Shown one piece after another: positions 27,439 through 35,293 of a DNA stretch of 64,000 bases. The first letter of the stretch is position 1, and every line of letters begins with the position of its first letter. The translations under genes were made by a program, and so were the position numbers. This DNA comes from Bacillota bacterium (GTDB lineage: Bacteria > Bacillota > Clostridia > Christensenellales > JAEXRW01), in NCBI GenBank assembly GCA_023454175.1, contig JAEXRW010000025.1:558001-622000 (forward strand). The letters are read 5' to 3'. Under the pieces are notes generated by a model. It worked only from the letters and a program-made list of their open reading frames with translations. It was not told the DNA's origin and ran no database searches.

Positions 27439-27490
27439 AACTCACATTTCCTAGCCATTTTCCCATTTGAGTTAAACTCACATAATTTTC

Positions 27491-27521
27491 TTGACTTTAC
27501 ATAATATACATGTTATATTAT
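27491..27521 (+). promoter_or_regulatory. Promoter with overlapping operator-like palindrome for the 27572-28844 genes
   Basis: TTGACT (27491-27496), 17-base spacer, TATATT (27514-27519). An inverted repeat ATAATATA / TATATTAT (27501-27508 and 27514-27521, five-base gap) covers spacer and -10, so a dimeric repressor bound there would block the promoter. The island's XRE regulator is the obvious candidate (inference). Confidence 0.7.
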
Positions 27522-27571
27522 ATACGTTAAATTTGATTAGCTAATCGATATATTTTGATGAAAGGAGTGAA

Positions 27572-27901
27572 ATGATTAAAAAAAGTATTAAGAAACCATC
27601 CTCTATCTATGAGAAAGAAACCGATAAGGAAAAAGAAAAGTATATTAAAAAAATAACTCTATTATATAAAAAAGAACTGAGTAAAAAAGAATTTGACAAA
27701 GAATATTTGCTGTCAATCATAGAAAAGACTCATCAAAAGGGATATTCTATACGGTACATTCATTATTGCGCCTGTAGAGTTTTTGAGCAAAGCCAAGAAA
27801 AATACAAACATATTAGTAGTTTATTTGGTGTTGTTGTTGGATTTCCGAATTATCCACAAGATTATCTATGGGATAGTAAGAGATTTGAAACTGAGGATTA
27901 A
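27572..27901 (+). CDS. Small lysine-rich protein of the island, function unknown
   Basis: A 109-aa protein that I do not recognise. It has AAAGGAGTGAA directly before the ATG and a good promoter upstream, so it is very likely expressed. The first half is highly charged and probably helical (EKETDKEKEKYIKK, KKELSKKEFDKEYL); the second half contains RYIHYCACRVFEQSQEKYKHI and no metal-binding spacing or catalytic motif. It precedes the winged-helix gene by 73 bases, and the pair may act in excision, replication or its control. Orphan proteins of this size are typical next to integrases. Confidence 0.65.
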   Translation: MIKKSIKKPSSIYEKETDKEKEKYIKKITLLYKKELSKKEFDKEYLLSIIEKTHQKGYSIRYIHYCACRVFEQSQEKYKHISSLFGVVVGFPNYPQDYLWDSKRFETED

Positions 27902-27974
27902 CTATTATAGCTGTAGGGGGAGGTTTAACTATCTTCCCCTGCTTCCCTGTTAAAAACTTTAAGAAAGGAGAGTA

Positions 27975-28844
27975 ATGTATAAGGTTCCAAATCAAAAAAT
28001 CTTAGCAATTCACAAACAACCAATTAGTTATGAAAATAAATTCCTACAGGTTGACAAGCAAACACTTTTTGCAGCTATGAAAATTCTAAGTGGTGGCGAA
28101 TTAAAGCTATGGCTATATCTTAGCAGTCAATCAGATACAAGCGGTGAATATAGCTGGATACTGTCAAGATGGCACGTTTTAGAGGAAACTGGTTTATCAC
28201 GAACAACATATTTGAGTGCAGTTAAGGCATTGTGCAAAAAAGGATATTTGATTCATTTAAAGGGCGATTATTATGCTTTTTATGAAATACAACAGCGTGT
28301 GCCTGAAATGAGCACACCAGAGAAAGAGAAATTAAAGCGCGTGTCAAAAGCTGATACACAGGGTGTGCCGGATATAAGCATACAACGTGTGCCAGATTCT
28401 GATACAGATAATAAAACAAGTAATAAAACAATTAATAATACAAATATTCCGCCTGACGGCGTCGCCTCAAACGGCGAAACAGCCAGTAGAATAAACGAGA
28501 AGTTAGAAGAATATAAACATGTAGAACCTCATACCTGGTTGGCTGATGAGGTAAAACCACAAGGCGGGCATATCTCGCCTGTATCGGCTATTTACTTATC
28601 TTCAGCTATAACAACTCAACAGATAAACGATTGTATTAATGAAGTGCAAAGAATTTACGACACAGAAGAGGATAATGGAAAAATATATTATGCTGTACCA
28701 CAATTAATAGTGAATAAATTCTATAGTCCAGAGTACTTAAAGTGGGTAGCAGAGACTACAAAAAGCCAAGGCTTTCAGAACTTCGTGAGCAATGCTAATG
28801 ACTTCAAAATTCAGCAAGAGTACATTGCTCAATTATCAATATAA
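27975..28844 (+). CDS. Winged-helix protein of the island (replication/regulatory, DnaD- or RepA-like)
   Basis: A 289-aa protein. Residues about 28-95 form a likely winged helix: FAAMKILSGGELKLWLYLSS, WHVLEETGLSRTTYLSAVKAL, then a wing KKGYLIHLKGDYYAFYE. This arrangement is seen in phage and plasmid replication initiators and primosome organisers of Firmicutes. The middle is a polar linker rich in Thr, Asn and Asp (residues about 110-165). The C-terminal third is compact but unrecognised. AAAGGAGAGTA precedes the ATG. A role in autonomous replication of the excised island is possible; a transcription regulator is the main alternative. Confidence 0.6.
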   Translation: MYKVPNQKILAIHKQPISYENKFLQVDKQTLFAAMKILSGGELKLWLYLSSQSDTSGEYSWILSRWHVLEETGLSRTTYLSAVKALCKKGYLIHLKGDYYAFYEIQQRVPEMSTPEKEKLKRVSKADTQGVPDISIQRVPDSDTDNKTSNKTINNTNIPPDGVASNGETASRINEKLEEYKHVEPHTWLADEVKPQGGHISPVSAIYLSSAITTQQINDCINEVQRIYDTEEDNGKIYYAVPQLIVNKFYSPEYLKWVAETTKSQGFQNFVSNANDFKIQQEYIAQLSI

Positions 28845-28906
28845 GTGCCAAGTTTCATTACATAATCTTTCTAAAAAATTGATTTATATGGCCCGTATTT
28901 ATAAAC

Positions 28907-28929
28907 AGAGGACAGTAACACTGTCCTCT
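28907..28929. terminator. Bidirectional hairpin between the winged-helix gene and gajB
   Basis: A perfect 10-bp stem, AGAGGACAGT with ACTGTCCTCT and a three-base loop, between convergent stop codons at 28844 and 28955. Flanks are AT-rich but T-runs are short, so efficiency is uncertain. Confidence 0.7.
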
Positions 28930-28954
28930 TAATATAATTAAAAAAGATTATAGA

Positions 28955-30718
28955 TTACATTATGTTTAGTTTTATACCTGGCAAGTTAAGAAAGCAAGAG
29001 ACATAAGTATATTCTTCTCTTCTTGTTCCTAATCTCTTCTTACTTGAAGAATAAATAACTTGCTTTTTCGCTCTTGTTGACCCAACATAGAATACGCTTA
29101 ACATATTCAAAAATTCTTGTTCAAAATCTTTTGACATTTTAATAATACATTTTTGCTCTGTAATGGTATTAAAATTGCCATTAATACATGCACTACAACT
29201 GAAAAATCCCGGATTCACAAACTGCTCCATATCCGGCATGAATACATAATCCCATTCTAATCCTTTAGCACCGTGAATAGTTGAGACAACTAGCCTTTCA
29301 GAAGCAATTTTCATATTCTGACGAAGTGACAGAGAATCAAATGTTTCTCTAATAATGTTTTTCTTTTCGTCATCTGATAAAAAGAAGTAATCACTTAAAA
29401 CTATATTGAAGAATGATGAGAGCAGTTTTAATAAAGATTCAATTTCTCGTGTTTTGCAATAATGAAGAGCAATATGACTTTCAAATTGTTTTAAATTAGA
29501 CGCTGTTACCTTTTTAGATGTAAAAATTGAATTAAACTCATCTAAACAATATCTATGAAAATCAATATATATTTCTTCTGTATCTCTAAAAAGACCATAG
29601 AAAAACCTAATTCCCATCTCATCAAGTTTACCAATAATTGCATTGATATTATTACCTCTAGTGTTACACAAAATTGCAATTGTAACATCTTTGTTTTCAC
29701 CGATTATTTCCGAAACCTTTTGGCAAATCCACGTAGCTTCTTCTTCCTGGTCTTCAAATATATATAGTGGCTGAACGCATTCAGTATCATTTATGTTTAT
29801 TTGAGGGTAAGACGCATTTGCTCTTATCATTCTGTCTAGTGCTAACATTTGGGGATTTCCTGCATACCTATAATTCTTACTTATAAGTTTCGTAGCCATA
29901 TTAAGCACTTTTCTCGTACCATCCATTATGTTTGGTAATGCACCAATAAATCCGTATATCTTCTGCAAGGGGTCACCCATAATAATTAATCTTGTATCTT
30001 CATTAATGAAGTTATATATAAGTGAATAACCTAAATAATTGGTATCTTGATACTCATCGATTATTACACAAGAAAAATAACTCTTGTAGAACTTCATAAT
30101 AGCAGGGTATTGATAAAGTAATTTTATTGCCATCGTTAAAATAGCATCGTAAGTAATAGCATTGTTCTTAATTAATTCCATGCATATAATGGAATTATAT
30201 TGCTCCATATTGTCTCTCAAATACTTCCAATCGGCATTGTTCACAGCGCTAGAATATTCTAAAAGGAATCTCATTTTGTCTTCATTTTTTATATAGGGAA
30301 CTAATTCCCGTTCAGAACAATCTATATTATGCATTTTATCAATGTTCTTTAAATTAGAATCTATTAGATAGCCATATTTCTTTAATATCATCCTTGCCAA
30401 ACCATGATAATTTGTTGCTACTACTTGTTTTATATATTTATCTACAACTTCTCTATTTACTTCAAGTATCTCTGGAAGTTGAAGTAAAATATCAAGCTTA
30501 ATTTTTGTTGCGGCATTTACACTAAAAGAAAGGGCTAAAATCCTTTTTGGAAACTGGATTTGTCCTGAGCCTAGAAGATAAGAAATTAAACTAATTATAG
30601 TTTTTGTCTTGCCACATCCGGCAGGAGCCTCGACCATTAGCTTATTTTCTCTACTAAATATAACTCCTAGTTGTTCATCATCTTTGTGACGATTTATTAA
30701 TATTTCTTCAAGCGTCAT
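28955..30718 (-). CDS. gajB: GajB-like UvrD/PcrA-type helicase of a Gabija anti-phage system
   Basis: A 587-aa superfamily 1A helicase: motif I APAGCGKT (31-38), motif II CVIIDEYQDTN (near 221), motif III region RLIIMGDPLQKIYGF, motif V VSTIHGAKGLEWDYVFMPD, motif VI FYVGSTRAKKQ. It starts four bases after the stop of an OLD-type nuclease gene, with GAGGTC as ribosome site inside that gene's end. That nuclease-helicase adjacency defines class 2 OLD loci, that is, Gabija, in which GajA and GajB assemble into a complex that degrades phage DNA when nucleotides run low. It is somewhat longer than the founding GajB (about 494 aa). A housekeeping PcrA is unlikely, given this context. Confidence 0.88.
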   Translation of the reverse strand: MTLEEILINRHKDDEQLGVIFSRENKLMVEAPAGCGKTKTIISLISYLLGSGQIQFPKRILALSFSVNAATKIKLDILLQLPEILEVNREVVDKYIKQVVATNYHGLARMILKKYGYLIDSNLKNIDKMHNIDCSERELVPYIKNEDKMRFLLEYSSAVNNADWKYLRDNMEQYNSIICMELIKNNAITYDAILTMAIKLLYQYPAIMKFYKSYFSCVIIDEYQDTNYLGYSLIYNFINEDTRLIIMGDPLQKIYGFIGALPNIMDGTRKVLNMATKLISKNYRYAGNPQMLALDRMIRANASYPQININDTECVQPLYIFEDQEEEATWICQKVSEIIGENKDVTIAILCNTRGNNINAIIGKLDEMGIRFFYGLFRDTEEIYIDFHRYCLDEFNSIFTSKKVTASNLKQFESHIALHYCKTREIESLLKLLSSFFNIVLSDYFFLSDDEKKNIIRETFDSLSLRQNMKIASERLVVSTIHGAKGLEWDYVFMPDMEQFVNPGFFSCSACINGNFNTITEQKCIIKMSKDFEQEFLNMLSVFYVGSTRAKKQVIYSSSKKRLGTRREEYTYVSCFLNLPGIKLNIM

Positions 30719-30722
30719 TTAT

Positions 30723-32444
30723 TTAGACCTCATTTTTTATGCATTTTTCTATAGTACGACTATAAGCTTGAGGTATAAGATTTTTAGGCAGTATTTCAGA
30801 TATAATTCGACCAAGACGGCATTTTTTGTTTATTTCAAGCCAAGACAAATACATTACAATTTTATAATCTTTATCTGTGACATCAGCAAATTTCAACGGT
30901 GTTGTTGTTGAAATATTAATGTTATATCTTTGAGCTATATAATTGAATTTATCTTTGTCAATTATTCTATTTAAACCAGATGAGTCATAAGTATAGAGTA
31001 TTTTTGCAAGAAAGTCTTCTTCTGTATAGTTAATTAAAGTTTGTACAATTTCTTCTTCAAAATCAAGATAGGTTGTTGAATAAAACCTGGGATATGCTGA
31101 ATAACTACTTTTATATTTATCTTTGTCAATAATTGCATAAGGTACAATTTGATATTTATCAAATAACATATAAAGTGGAAGTACAGAATCTGCTGATTCA
31201 GCTTTAATACAAGAAATTTGATTATTATCAAAATCAAATTCGGCTTCTTCTCTACATCTAAAAGAGAAAAATCCGTATTCACTATCCCCTTCAAATATAA
31301 TGACCTTCTTGGCAAAAAAAGATTGCTTAATATATTCAAGCTGCTTTAATAAATGGTTTTCTATTTGCGCATCTAGCACAACTTCATCACCATTAATAGA
31401 TTTAATTTGTTTGGATTCGTTTTCAAAAACTCTGATATACTCTTTATATGTATCAGAAAGAATATCAGGTGAATGAGTTGCAATAATTATTTGCCCATAC
31501 AACTCATCAATATCAAATAAACCTTTTAATAAATTATTAAATTTTTGGTTATTTGAAGAAAGAATATTTCTGATTAATTTTATTAAGGAACGTTGTGCAA
31601 AAGGATTTAAGTGTATTTCCGGTTCATCAAGTATAAATAATACGGATATTATCCTTTTACCATCTACTACATAACCTACTTCATTTCCACTTTTAATATA
31701 GATTTGATAGATGTGATTTAAAAGGGACATGAGTATTAAGCTTATATACTGTACGCCTGTTCCGGCCTCTGAAAGGAGTCTACCACTATTATCGTATAAT
31801 CGGAGCAATCGTGTTACAATATTGGTTGCTTTAGTATCCCAATCAACTCTCAAACCATAAATACTATCTATGTTATCCAAGAGTCCATTTATATACTTAA
31901 TAACTTCAGACATATTGTCGCTTATAACTAGGTTGACTTCTTCAATTTCATTTTTATCTAAGTAATTCTTGAAAAGAAAACTTAGAAATGCACCAGCACC
32001 ATGCTTTCTTTCAAAACTTAGTTCACTTTGCGGGTTTTGCATTGAACTATAATAAATACAATTCAATTGTGATATTATTTGTCTCTTTATGTTTTGTCCC
32101 GTTTCTTTATGAACAAATTCTATGAACTGGTCATTCTTATTCTGGGTGGCAATGATATTAATATTACTAGAGTTAGATGGGTCAAATAAATCTTCAAAGA
32201 AGCCTATTTCATCATTGCTCAATTTTATAGTAATTTCGATTATAATTGGTTTCTGTAAATCTTTAAAATCATCTTCTGAGAAAAACCTATACGGAGTCTT
32301 AGAAAATAGTATATGTATTAAATCTAAAATATTTGTTTTCCCAATATTGTTTTCCCCTATAACAAAATTGCATATATCATTAAATATAATATCTAGCCCA
32401 TCCAGGTTCCTATAGTTATTAACAAATAGCTTTTTGATAAACAT
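30723..32444 (-). CDS. gajA: GajA-like ATPase with OLD/TOPRIM nuclease domain of a Gabija anti-phage system
   Basis: A 573-aa protein close to the length of characterised GajA. The N-terminal ABC-type ATPase has Walker A GENNIGKT (30-37), a signature-like LLSEAGTGVQYISLI, and Walker B ILDEPEIHLNPFAQRSL with TIIIATHSPDIL-type switch (IIATHSPDIL). The C-terminal TOPRIM nuclease shows VIIFEGDSEYGFF (Glu near 384) and a D-x-D in AIIDKDKYKS (near 438). These are the metal-binding residues of OLD nucleases. The gene has its own promoter and GGGGAGGG ribosome site, and is followed after four bases by gajB. It is a resident of a mobile island, which agrees with defence function. Confidence 0.9.
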   Translation of the reverse strand: MFIKKLFVNNYRNLDGLDIIFNDICNFVIGENNIGKTNILDLIHILFSKTPYRFFSEDDFKDLQKPIIIEITIKLSNDEIGFFEDLFDPSNSSNINIIATQNKNDQFIEFVHKETGQNIKRQIISQLNCIYYSSMQNPQSELSFERKHGAGAFLSFLFKNYLDKNEIEEVNLVISDNMSEVIKYINGLLDNIDSIYGLRVDWDTKATNIVTRLLRLYDNSGRLLSEAGTGVQYISLILMSLLNHIYQIYIKSGNEVGYVVDGKRIISVLFILDEPEIHLNPFAQRSLIKLIRNILSSNNQKFNNLLKGLFDIDELYGQIIIATHSPDILSDTYKEYIRVFENESKQIKSINGDEVVLDAQIENHLLKQLEYIKQSFFAKKVIIFEGDSEYGFFSFRCREEAEFDFDNNQISCIKAESADSVLPLYMLFDKYQIVPYAIIDKDKYKSSYSAYPRFYSTTYLDFEEEIVQTLINYTEEDFLAKILYTYDSSGLNRIIDKDKFNYIAQRYNINISTTTPLKFADVTDKDYKIVMYLSWLEINKKCRLGRIISEILPKNLIPQAYSRTIEKCIKNEV

Positions 32445-32803
32445 AATATACCCTCCCCTTATTCACCATAATTATACATGATAGTATATGGTAATACAAT
32501 ATTCACCAAAAGCATAGATTCACCGTTCTTTACTTTGCTCATGCCAAAGTATATTCCTTCCGCAAATTTTCAATAATGAGGGGATAATAGATAAAAATTG
32601 GACAAGGAAGATTAATAAGAAAATTGTTTATCATGTTCATAAATGAGTAAGATATGGATATAAGCTGGTTTAGGTAAAAATGAAACGTCTCGAACGAAAG
32701 GAGTGATATTGAAGAAAAATTGTATATATATACTTAAAAAGTGTAAACTTATAAAATTCTATTATATTGCTATTATGTCATATATTCCCTCCTGCCATGC
32801 TCA
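32445..32803. other. Gap upstream of gajA with promoter and TATTCACC repeats
   Basis: Contains the gajA promoter and three copies of (T/G)ATTCACC at 32459-32467, 32500-32507 and 32517-32524. The same TTATTCAC core recurs upstream of the short recombinase (33412-33419 and 33473-33480). The right part holds a possible 32-codon frame at 32709-32807. Confidence 0.5.
32471..32499 (-). promoter_or_regulatory. gajA-gajB promoter
   Basis: On the minus strand TTGTAT (32494-32499), 17-base spacer, TATAAT (32471-32476), 27 bases ahead of the gajA start. TATTCACC repeats flank it on both sides, so it may be regulated. Confidence 0.72.
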
Positions 32804-32807
32804 TTAA
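32709..32807 (+). CDS. Possible 32-aa peptide with strong ribosome site
   Basis: TTG start preceded by AAAGGAG (32697-32703). The product would begin MKKNCIYILKKCKLIKFYYI and end in PSCHAH: basic, with three Cys and no clear membrane helix. It overlaps the 3' end of the convergent recombinase gene by a few bases. Only the ribosome site supports it; it could be chance in AT-rich DNA. Confidence 0.25.
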   Translation: MKKNCIYILKKCKLIKFYYIAIMSYIPSCHAH

Positions 32808-33367
32808 AGTGTCTTTAGAGCAAGCTCAAAATCATCATCAACAATATGTGTATAAATCATCGTTGTCGATAAATCCGAATGCCCTAATGCTTTTTGTACT
32901 AAACGAATATTCTTTGATTTTCTCAATAGATTTGTAGCAAAAGTATGTCTTAAAACATGAGGGGAAACATTTTTGACGATATTGGCCTTTTTTGAATAAG
33001 TCATTATCATTTCCCTAACGTCTCTTGATACTAGCCTATTACCAAGCCGATTTGAGAAAACGTAAGTTGATTTGCCCCATATGGAAGACTGGCGTTCCTT
33101 CCACTTTAAAAGACTATCGAGCGTTTCGTCAGATATGAAAAGAATTCGGTCTTTATTACCTTTACCATTTATTACGTTTATTCTCCCTGCCATTAAGTCA
33201 ATGTTTTTCCATTCCAAGCTTATTAACTCGGATACCCTCAAACCAGTCTTTAGCATCATAAGGCATATTACCTTATTACGATGACTCGAAACGTAGCGTA
33301 AATTGAACACGTTTAATAATTGCTTTTCCTCCCATTCATTCAAAAATACTGGTAGTTTCTTTCGCAT
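32804..33367 (-). CDS. Short tyrosine recombinase (FimB/FimE-size, catalytic domain only)
   Basis: A 187-aa recombinase lacking the N-terminal core-binding domain. All catalytic residues are visible: R44 (TGLRVSELI), K69/K72 (GKGNKDR), H137 and R140 (HVLRHTFA), H163 (LGHSDLSTT) and Y172 (IYTH). Proteins of this size include the FimB/FimE inverters and small transposon recombinases. GGAGAGA precedes the ATG and there is no sign of a lost 5' part, because a promoter and palindrome stand directly upstream. It is not needed for tRNA integration if the 26476 integrase is active, so a role in excision, dimer resolution or local inversion is possible. Confidence 0.87.
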   Translation of the reverse strand: MRKKLPVFLNEWEEKQLLNVFNLRYVSSHRNKVICLMMLKTGLRVSELISLEWKNIDLMAGRINVINGKGNKDRILFISDETLDSLLKWKERQSSIWGKSTYVFSNRLGNRLVSRDVREMIMTYSKKANIVKNVSPHVLRHTFATNLLRKSKNIRLVQKALGHSDLSTTMIYTHIVDDDFELALKTL

Positions 33368-33787
33368 TTCTATCTCTCCTTTTTTCCACCTATAATATAC
33401 ATTATAGGTGGTTATTCACTTCTTGTTTGTATTGTACCACTATAACAGAGAAAATGCAAGCTTATTAGGTGGTTATTCACGCTATAGACTAAATCAATAT
33501 TAAATTCAATCGCTGTAGGGATGGAAGCAATCAATAGCTATTTAGACCAGCTATAAGCCGCCCTGTCGCCGTATTTCTAAACTAAAAGGAGATAACATCA
33601 ATTCATTGGTAAACGCCTTAGAACTCAGTAAGGGAGGCATCTCCAGGCAATATTAAATACTGCTTGACTCTGTTTGTATTGGCTTATAGACCCCCTACTT
33701 GTTTTGGGAGGGGTTTATTAGACTGATACTAAAAGAAGCTTCTGTAAAATGCTTTAGGTAGAGTACTCTTAAATAAGAATAGAAAGG
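33368..33787. other. Gap between recombinase and XRE genes
   Basis: The left third holds the recombinase promoter, palindrome and direct repeats (separate entry). The rest contains a GC-rich hairpin ACCCC...GGGGT near 33692-33717 followed by TTTATTAG, a possible weak terminator, and a good AAAAGGAG (33584-33591) with no start codon at suitable spacing. No gene is supported. Confidence 0.4.
33386..33480 (-). promoter_or_regulatory. Recombinase promoter with 11-bp inverted repeat and 15-bp direct repeats
   Basis: On the minus strand TTGCAT (33454-33459), 17-base spacer, TACAAT (33431-33436). TAGGTGGTTATTCAC occurs at 33405-33419 and again at 33466-33480, flanking the promoter 61 bases apart. 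A perfect inverted repeat CCACCTATAAT / ATTATAGGTGG (33386-33396, 33401-33411) lies between promoter and ribosome site. These could be operators or recombinase binding sites. Confidence 0.68.
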
Positions 33788-34126
33788 TTAATAATTATTT
33801 GCTCTCTCGTCCAATATCCAATCAATAAAATTCATAACCAGTCGTCTTTCTTTGTCATTACACTTGTTTATTTTATTGGCTATATCATCTTTTAGATAAT
33901 AGTCTGACGCAATAATTGCACCCAGTAGAAGACAATCGGGAGTAACTTCTAACGCTGTACAAATATTAATAAATGTCTCTAAACTTGGAATGGAGTAATT
34001 ATTCTCAATATTAGAAACATAATTAGCACTCATACCTATCTTTTCAGCAAGCTGTTCTTGTGTTAGCTTTTTATTTTTTCGTTCAATAGATATCCTAAAC
34101 CCTAATTGTTTATAATCCACATTCAT
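33788..34126 (-). CDS. XRE-family (Cro/CI-like) repressor of the island
   Basis: A 112-aa regulator. The helix-turn-helix is at residues about 8-62: FRISIERKNKKLTQEQLAEKIGMSANYVSNIENNYSIPSLETFINICTALEV. A short charged C-terminal part (KCNDKERRLVMNFIDWIL) may dimerise. The ATG at 34126 has AAGGTGAT about five bases upstream; the frame extends to 34264 but that extension is hydrophobic and overlaps the divergent gene's promoter. It probably represses the island's own promoters, such as the palindrome-bearing one at 27491. Length and motif are normal for phage and ICE regulators. Confidence 0.9.
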   Translation of the reverse strand: MNVDYKQLGFRISIERKNKKLTQEQLAEKIGMSANYVSNIENNYSIPSLETFINICTALEVTPDCLLLGAIIASDYYLKDDIANKINKCNDKERRLVMNFIDWILDERANNY

Positions 34127-34194
34127 AATAATCACCTTAAAATAAGCTACTAATAAATGTGATAGATATAAACACACTATAAGAGTAATCACCC

Positions 34195-34223
34195 TTGACG
34201 TTGGAATATTATCCAAATATAAT
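34195..34223 (+). promoter_or_regulatory. Promoter of the island lipoprotein gene
   Basis: TTGACG (34195-34200), 17-base spacer, TATAAT (34218-34223), 30 bases before the ATG at 34253. It is one of the strongest sigma-A-like promoters in the island. Confidence 0.85.
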
Positions 34224-34252
34224 TTAACTAAATTGTTAATAAGGAGAGAAAA

Positions 34253-34975
34253 ATGAGCATGCATGTAAATATCAAAAGAATCTTAATCTTCGTAATACTT
34301 ATAATTCTAGCATTGTTTTTGATATCATGTTCAACGTCAAAAATTAGCACTTTGCAGACTCCTTCATCACCAATCCCTACCATAGACCTCTATCAACAAC
34401 TGAATAATGAGTTAGAAAAAACTCAAAAAACAATAGCGGATTATCAAAGTTACTTTTCTCAATTACCCTCAACAGGCTTCATACACGCAAACAGTTGCAC
34501 TTTTAAGGAAGACAGTGTTAATAGCGCATTCCTTGTCGAGCTTACTTATGAAATCAAAGATAGCGATAGCAGGAGCAATTTTTCTAAGTATTATGGGATG
34601 GATGAATATCGTATCTTGAAAGAAGTATTCAATAGGACTATGCCAAAGGGATATACGAATGTAAGATTAAGGCTTACACCAATCTTCTACTATAAAGATG
34701 ACCTTGGTAACATTTCATCTGCTAAAGACTCTCTATGGTGGACTTACGAGTGGGCTACATATAAAAAAATAAATCATTCGGAGTATGAGGGTATGTTGTT
34801 GGAGAAACCTTGGTTAGTTTTCTCTGCGGGAGACGGTAGTTACTCCAAGATTGTATGGAAGATTTCTTTCATAAAAGGAGAGCTTGAATCAGATAAGTGG
34901 TTTGACTATATGGCAGGGATTGACCAGTTCTTCAAGGATTACTTTACTGAAACGATAAAAGAACTCATTAATTAA
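34253..34975 (+). CDS. Predicted lipoprotein of the island, function unknown
   Basis: A 240-aa exported protein. The signal is basic (MSMHVNIKRI), then hydrophobic (LIFVILIILALFLIS) with lipobox LISC, so the mature protein is anchored at the outer face of the membrane. A short Ser/Thr/Pro linker leads into a charged, possibly coiled segment (QQLNNELEKTQKTIADYQ) and a domain I do not recognise (SLWWTYEWATYKKI, SDKWFDYMAGIDQFFKDYF). AAGGAGAG stands five bases before the ATG. As a constitutive-looking surface cargo next to the attachment site, it could be superinfection immunity or surface exclusion, but this is only inference from position. Confidence 0.75.
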   Translation: MSMHVNIKRILIFVILIILALFLISCSTSKISTLQTPSSPIPTIDLYQQLNNELEKTQKTIADYQSYFSQLPSTGFIHANSCTFKEDSVNSAFLVELTYEIKDSDSRSNFSKYYGMDEYRILKEVFNRTMPKGYTNVRLRLTPIFYYKDDLGNISSAKDSLWWTYEWATYKKINHSEYEGMLLEKPWLVFSAGDGSYSKIVWKISFIKGELESDKWFDYMAGIDQFFKDYFTETIKELIN

Positions 34976-35215
34976 CTGAATGACGCAAAGAATAAGTGGA
35001 GAATCAATATTTCCCATTAACTCATATAAATTTAGGCTAATTCCGTTGCTTATCCTTGTGTTTCAGATTGACAGAACGGTTCCTAGATGCTAATATAATT
35101 GAGTGCATTTAAGACTCAAGCACGTTTAACTGGTCTTATTCAAGCACATAGAATATAGTAAGTACTGTATATAGTATTTTAAATTAGATTGCAGTACAAT
35201 ATGCTGTATCAAATA

Positions 35216-35256
35216 TCTGGGTGTGGCGCAGTTTGGTAGCGTGCTTGAATGGGGTT
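35216..35256 (+). repeat. Right attachment repeat (attR), 41 bp
   Basis: Direct copy of 26307-26347, identical over 41 bases. Here it forms the 5' half of the complete tRNA-Pro gene, so the island supplied, or recombination restored, the 5' half while the original 3' half remains. Confidence 0.88.
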
Positions 35257-35293
35257 CAAGAGGCCGGAAGTTCAAATCTTCTCACCCAGACCA
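35217..35293 (+). tRNA. tRNA-Pro (anticodon GGG), CCA encoded
   Basis: Cloverleaf: acceptor CTGGGTG pairs with CACCCAG (35283-35289 region), discriminator A at 35290 and CCA to 35293. The D-arm is GCGC/GCGT, the anticodon stem CTTGA/TCAAG with loop ATGGGGT (T33, anticodon GGG, G37), and the T-arm GGAAG-TTCAAAT-CTTCT. It has the 77-base length usual for tRNA-Pro. Its native promoter is 8.9 kb away at the left island end. The upstream DNA here is island sequence with only a TACAAT (35195-35200) as candidate -10. Confidence 0.95.

Noticed and set aside
28955..30718. Housekeeping PcrA helicase
   Set aside because: Shorter than PcrA, embedded in an AT-rich island and coupled by four bases to an OLD nuclease gene.
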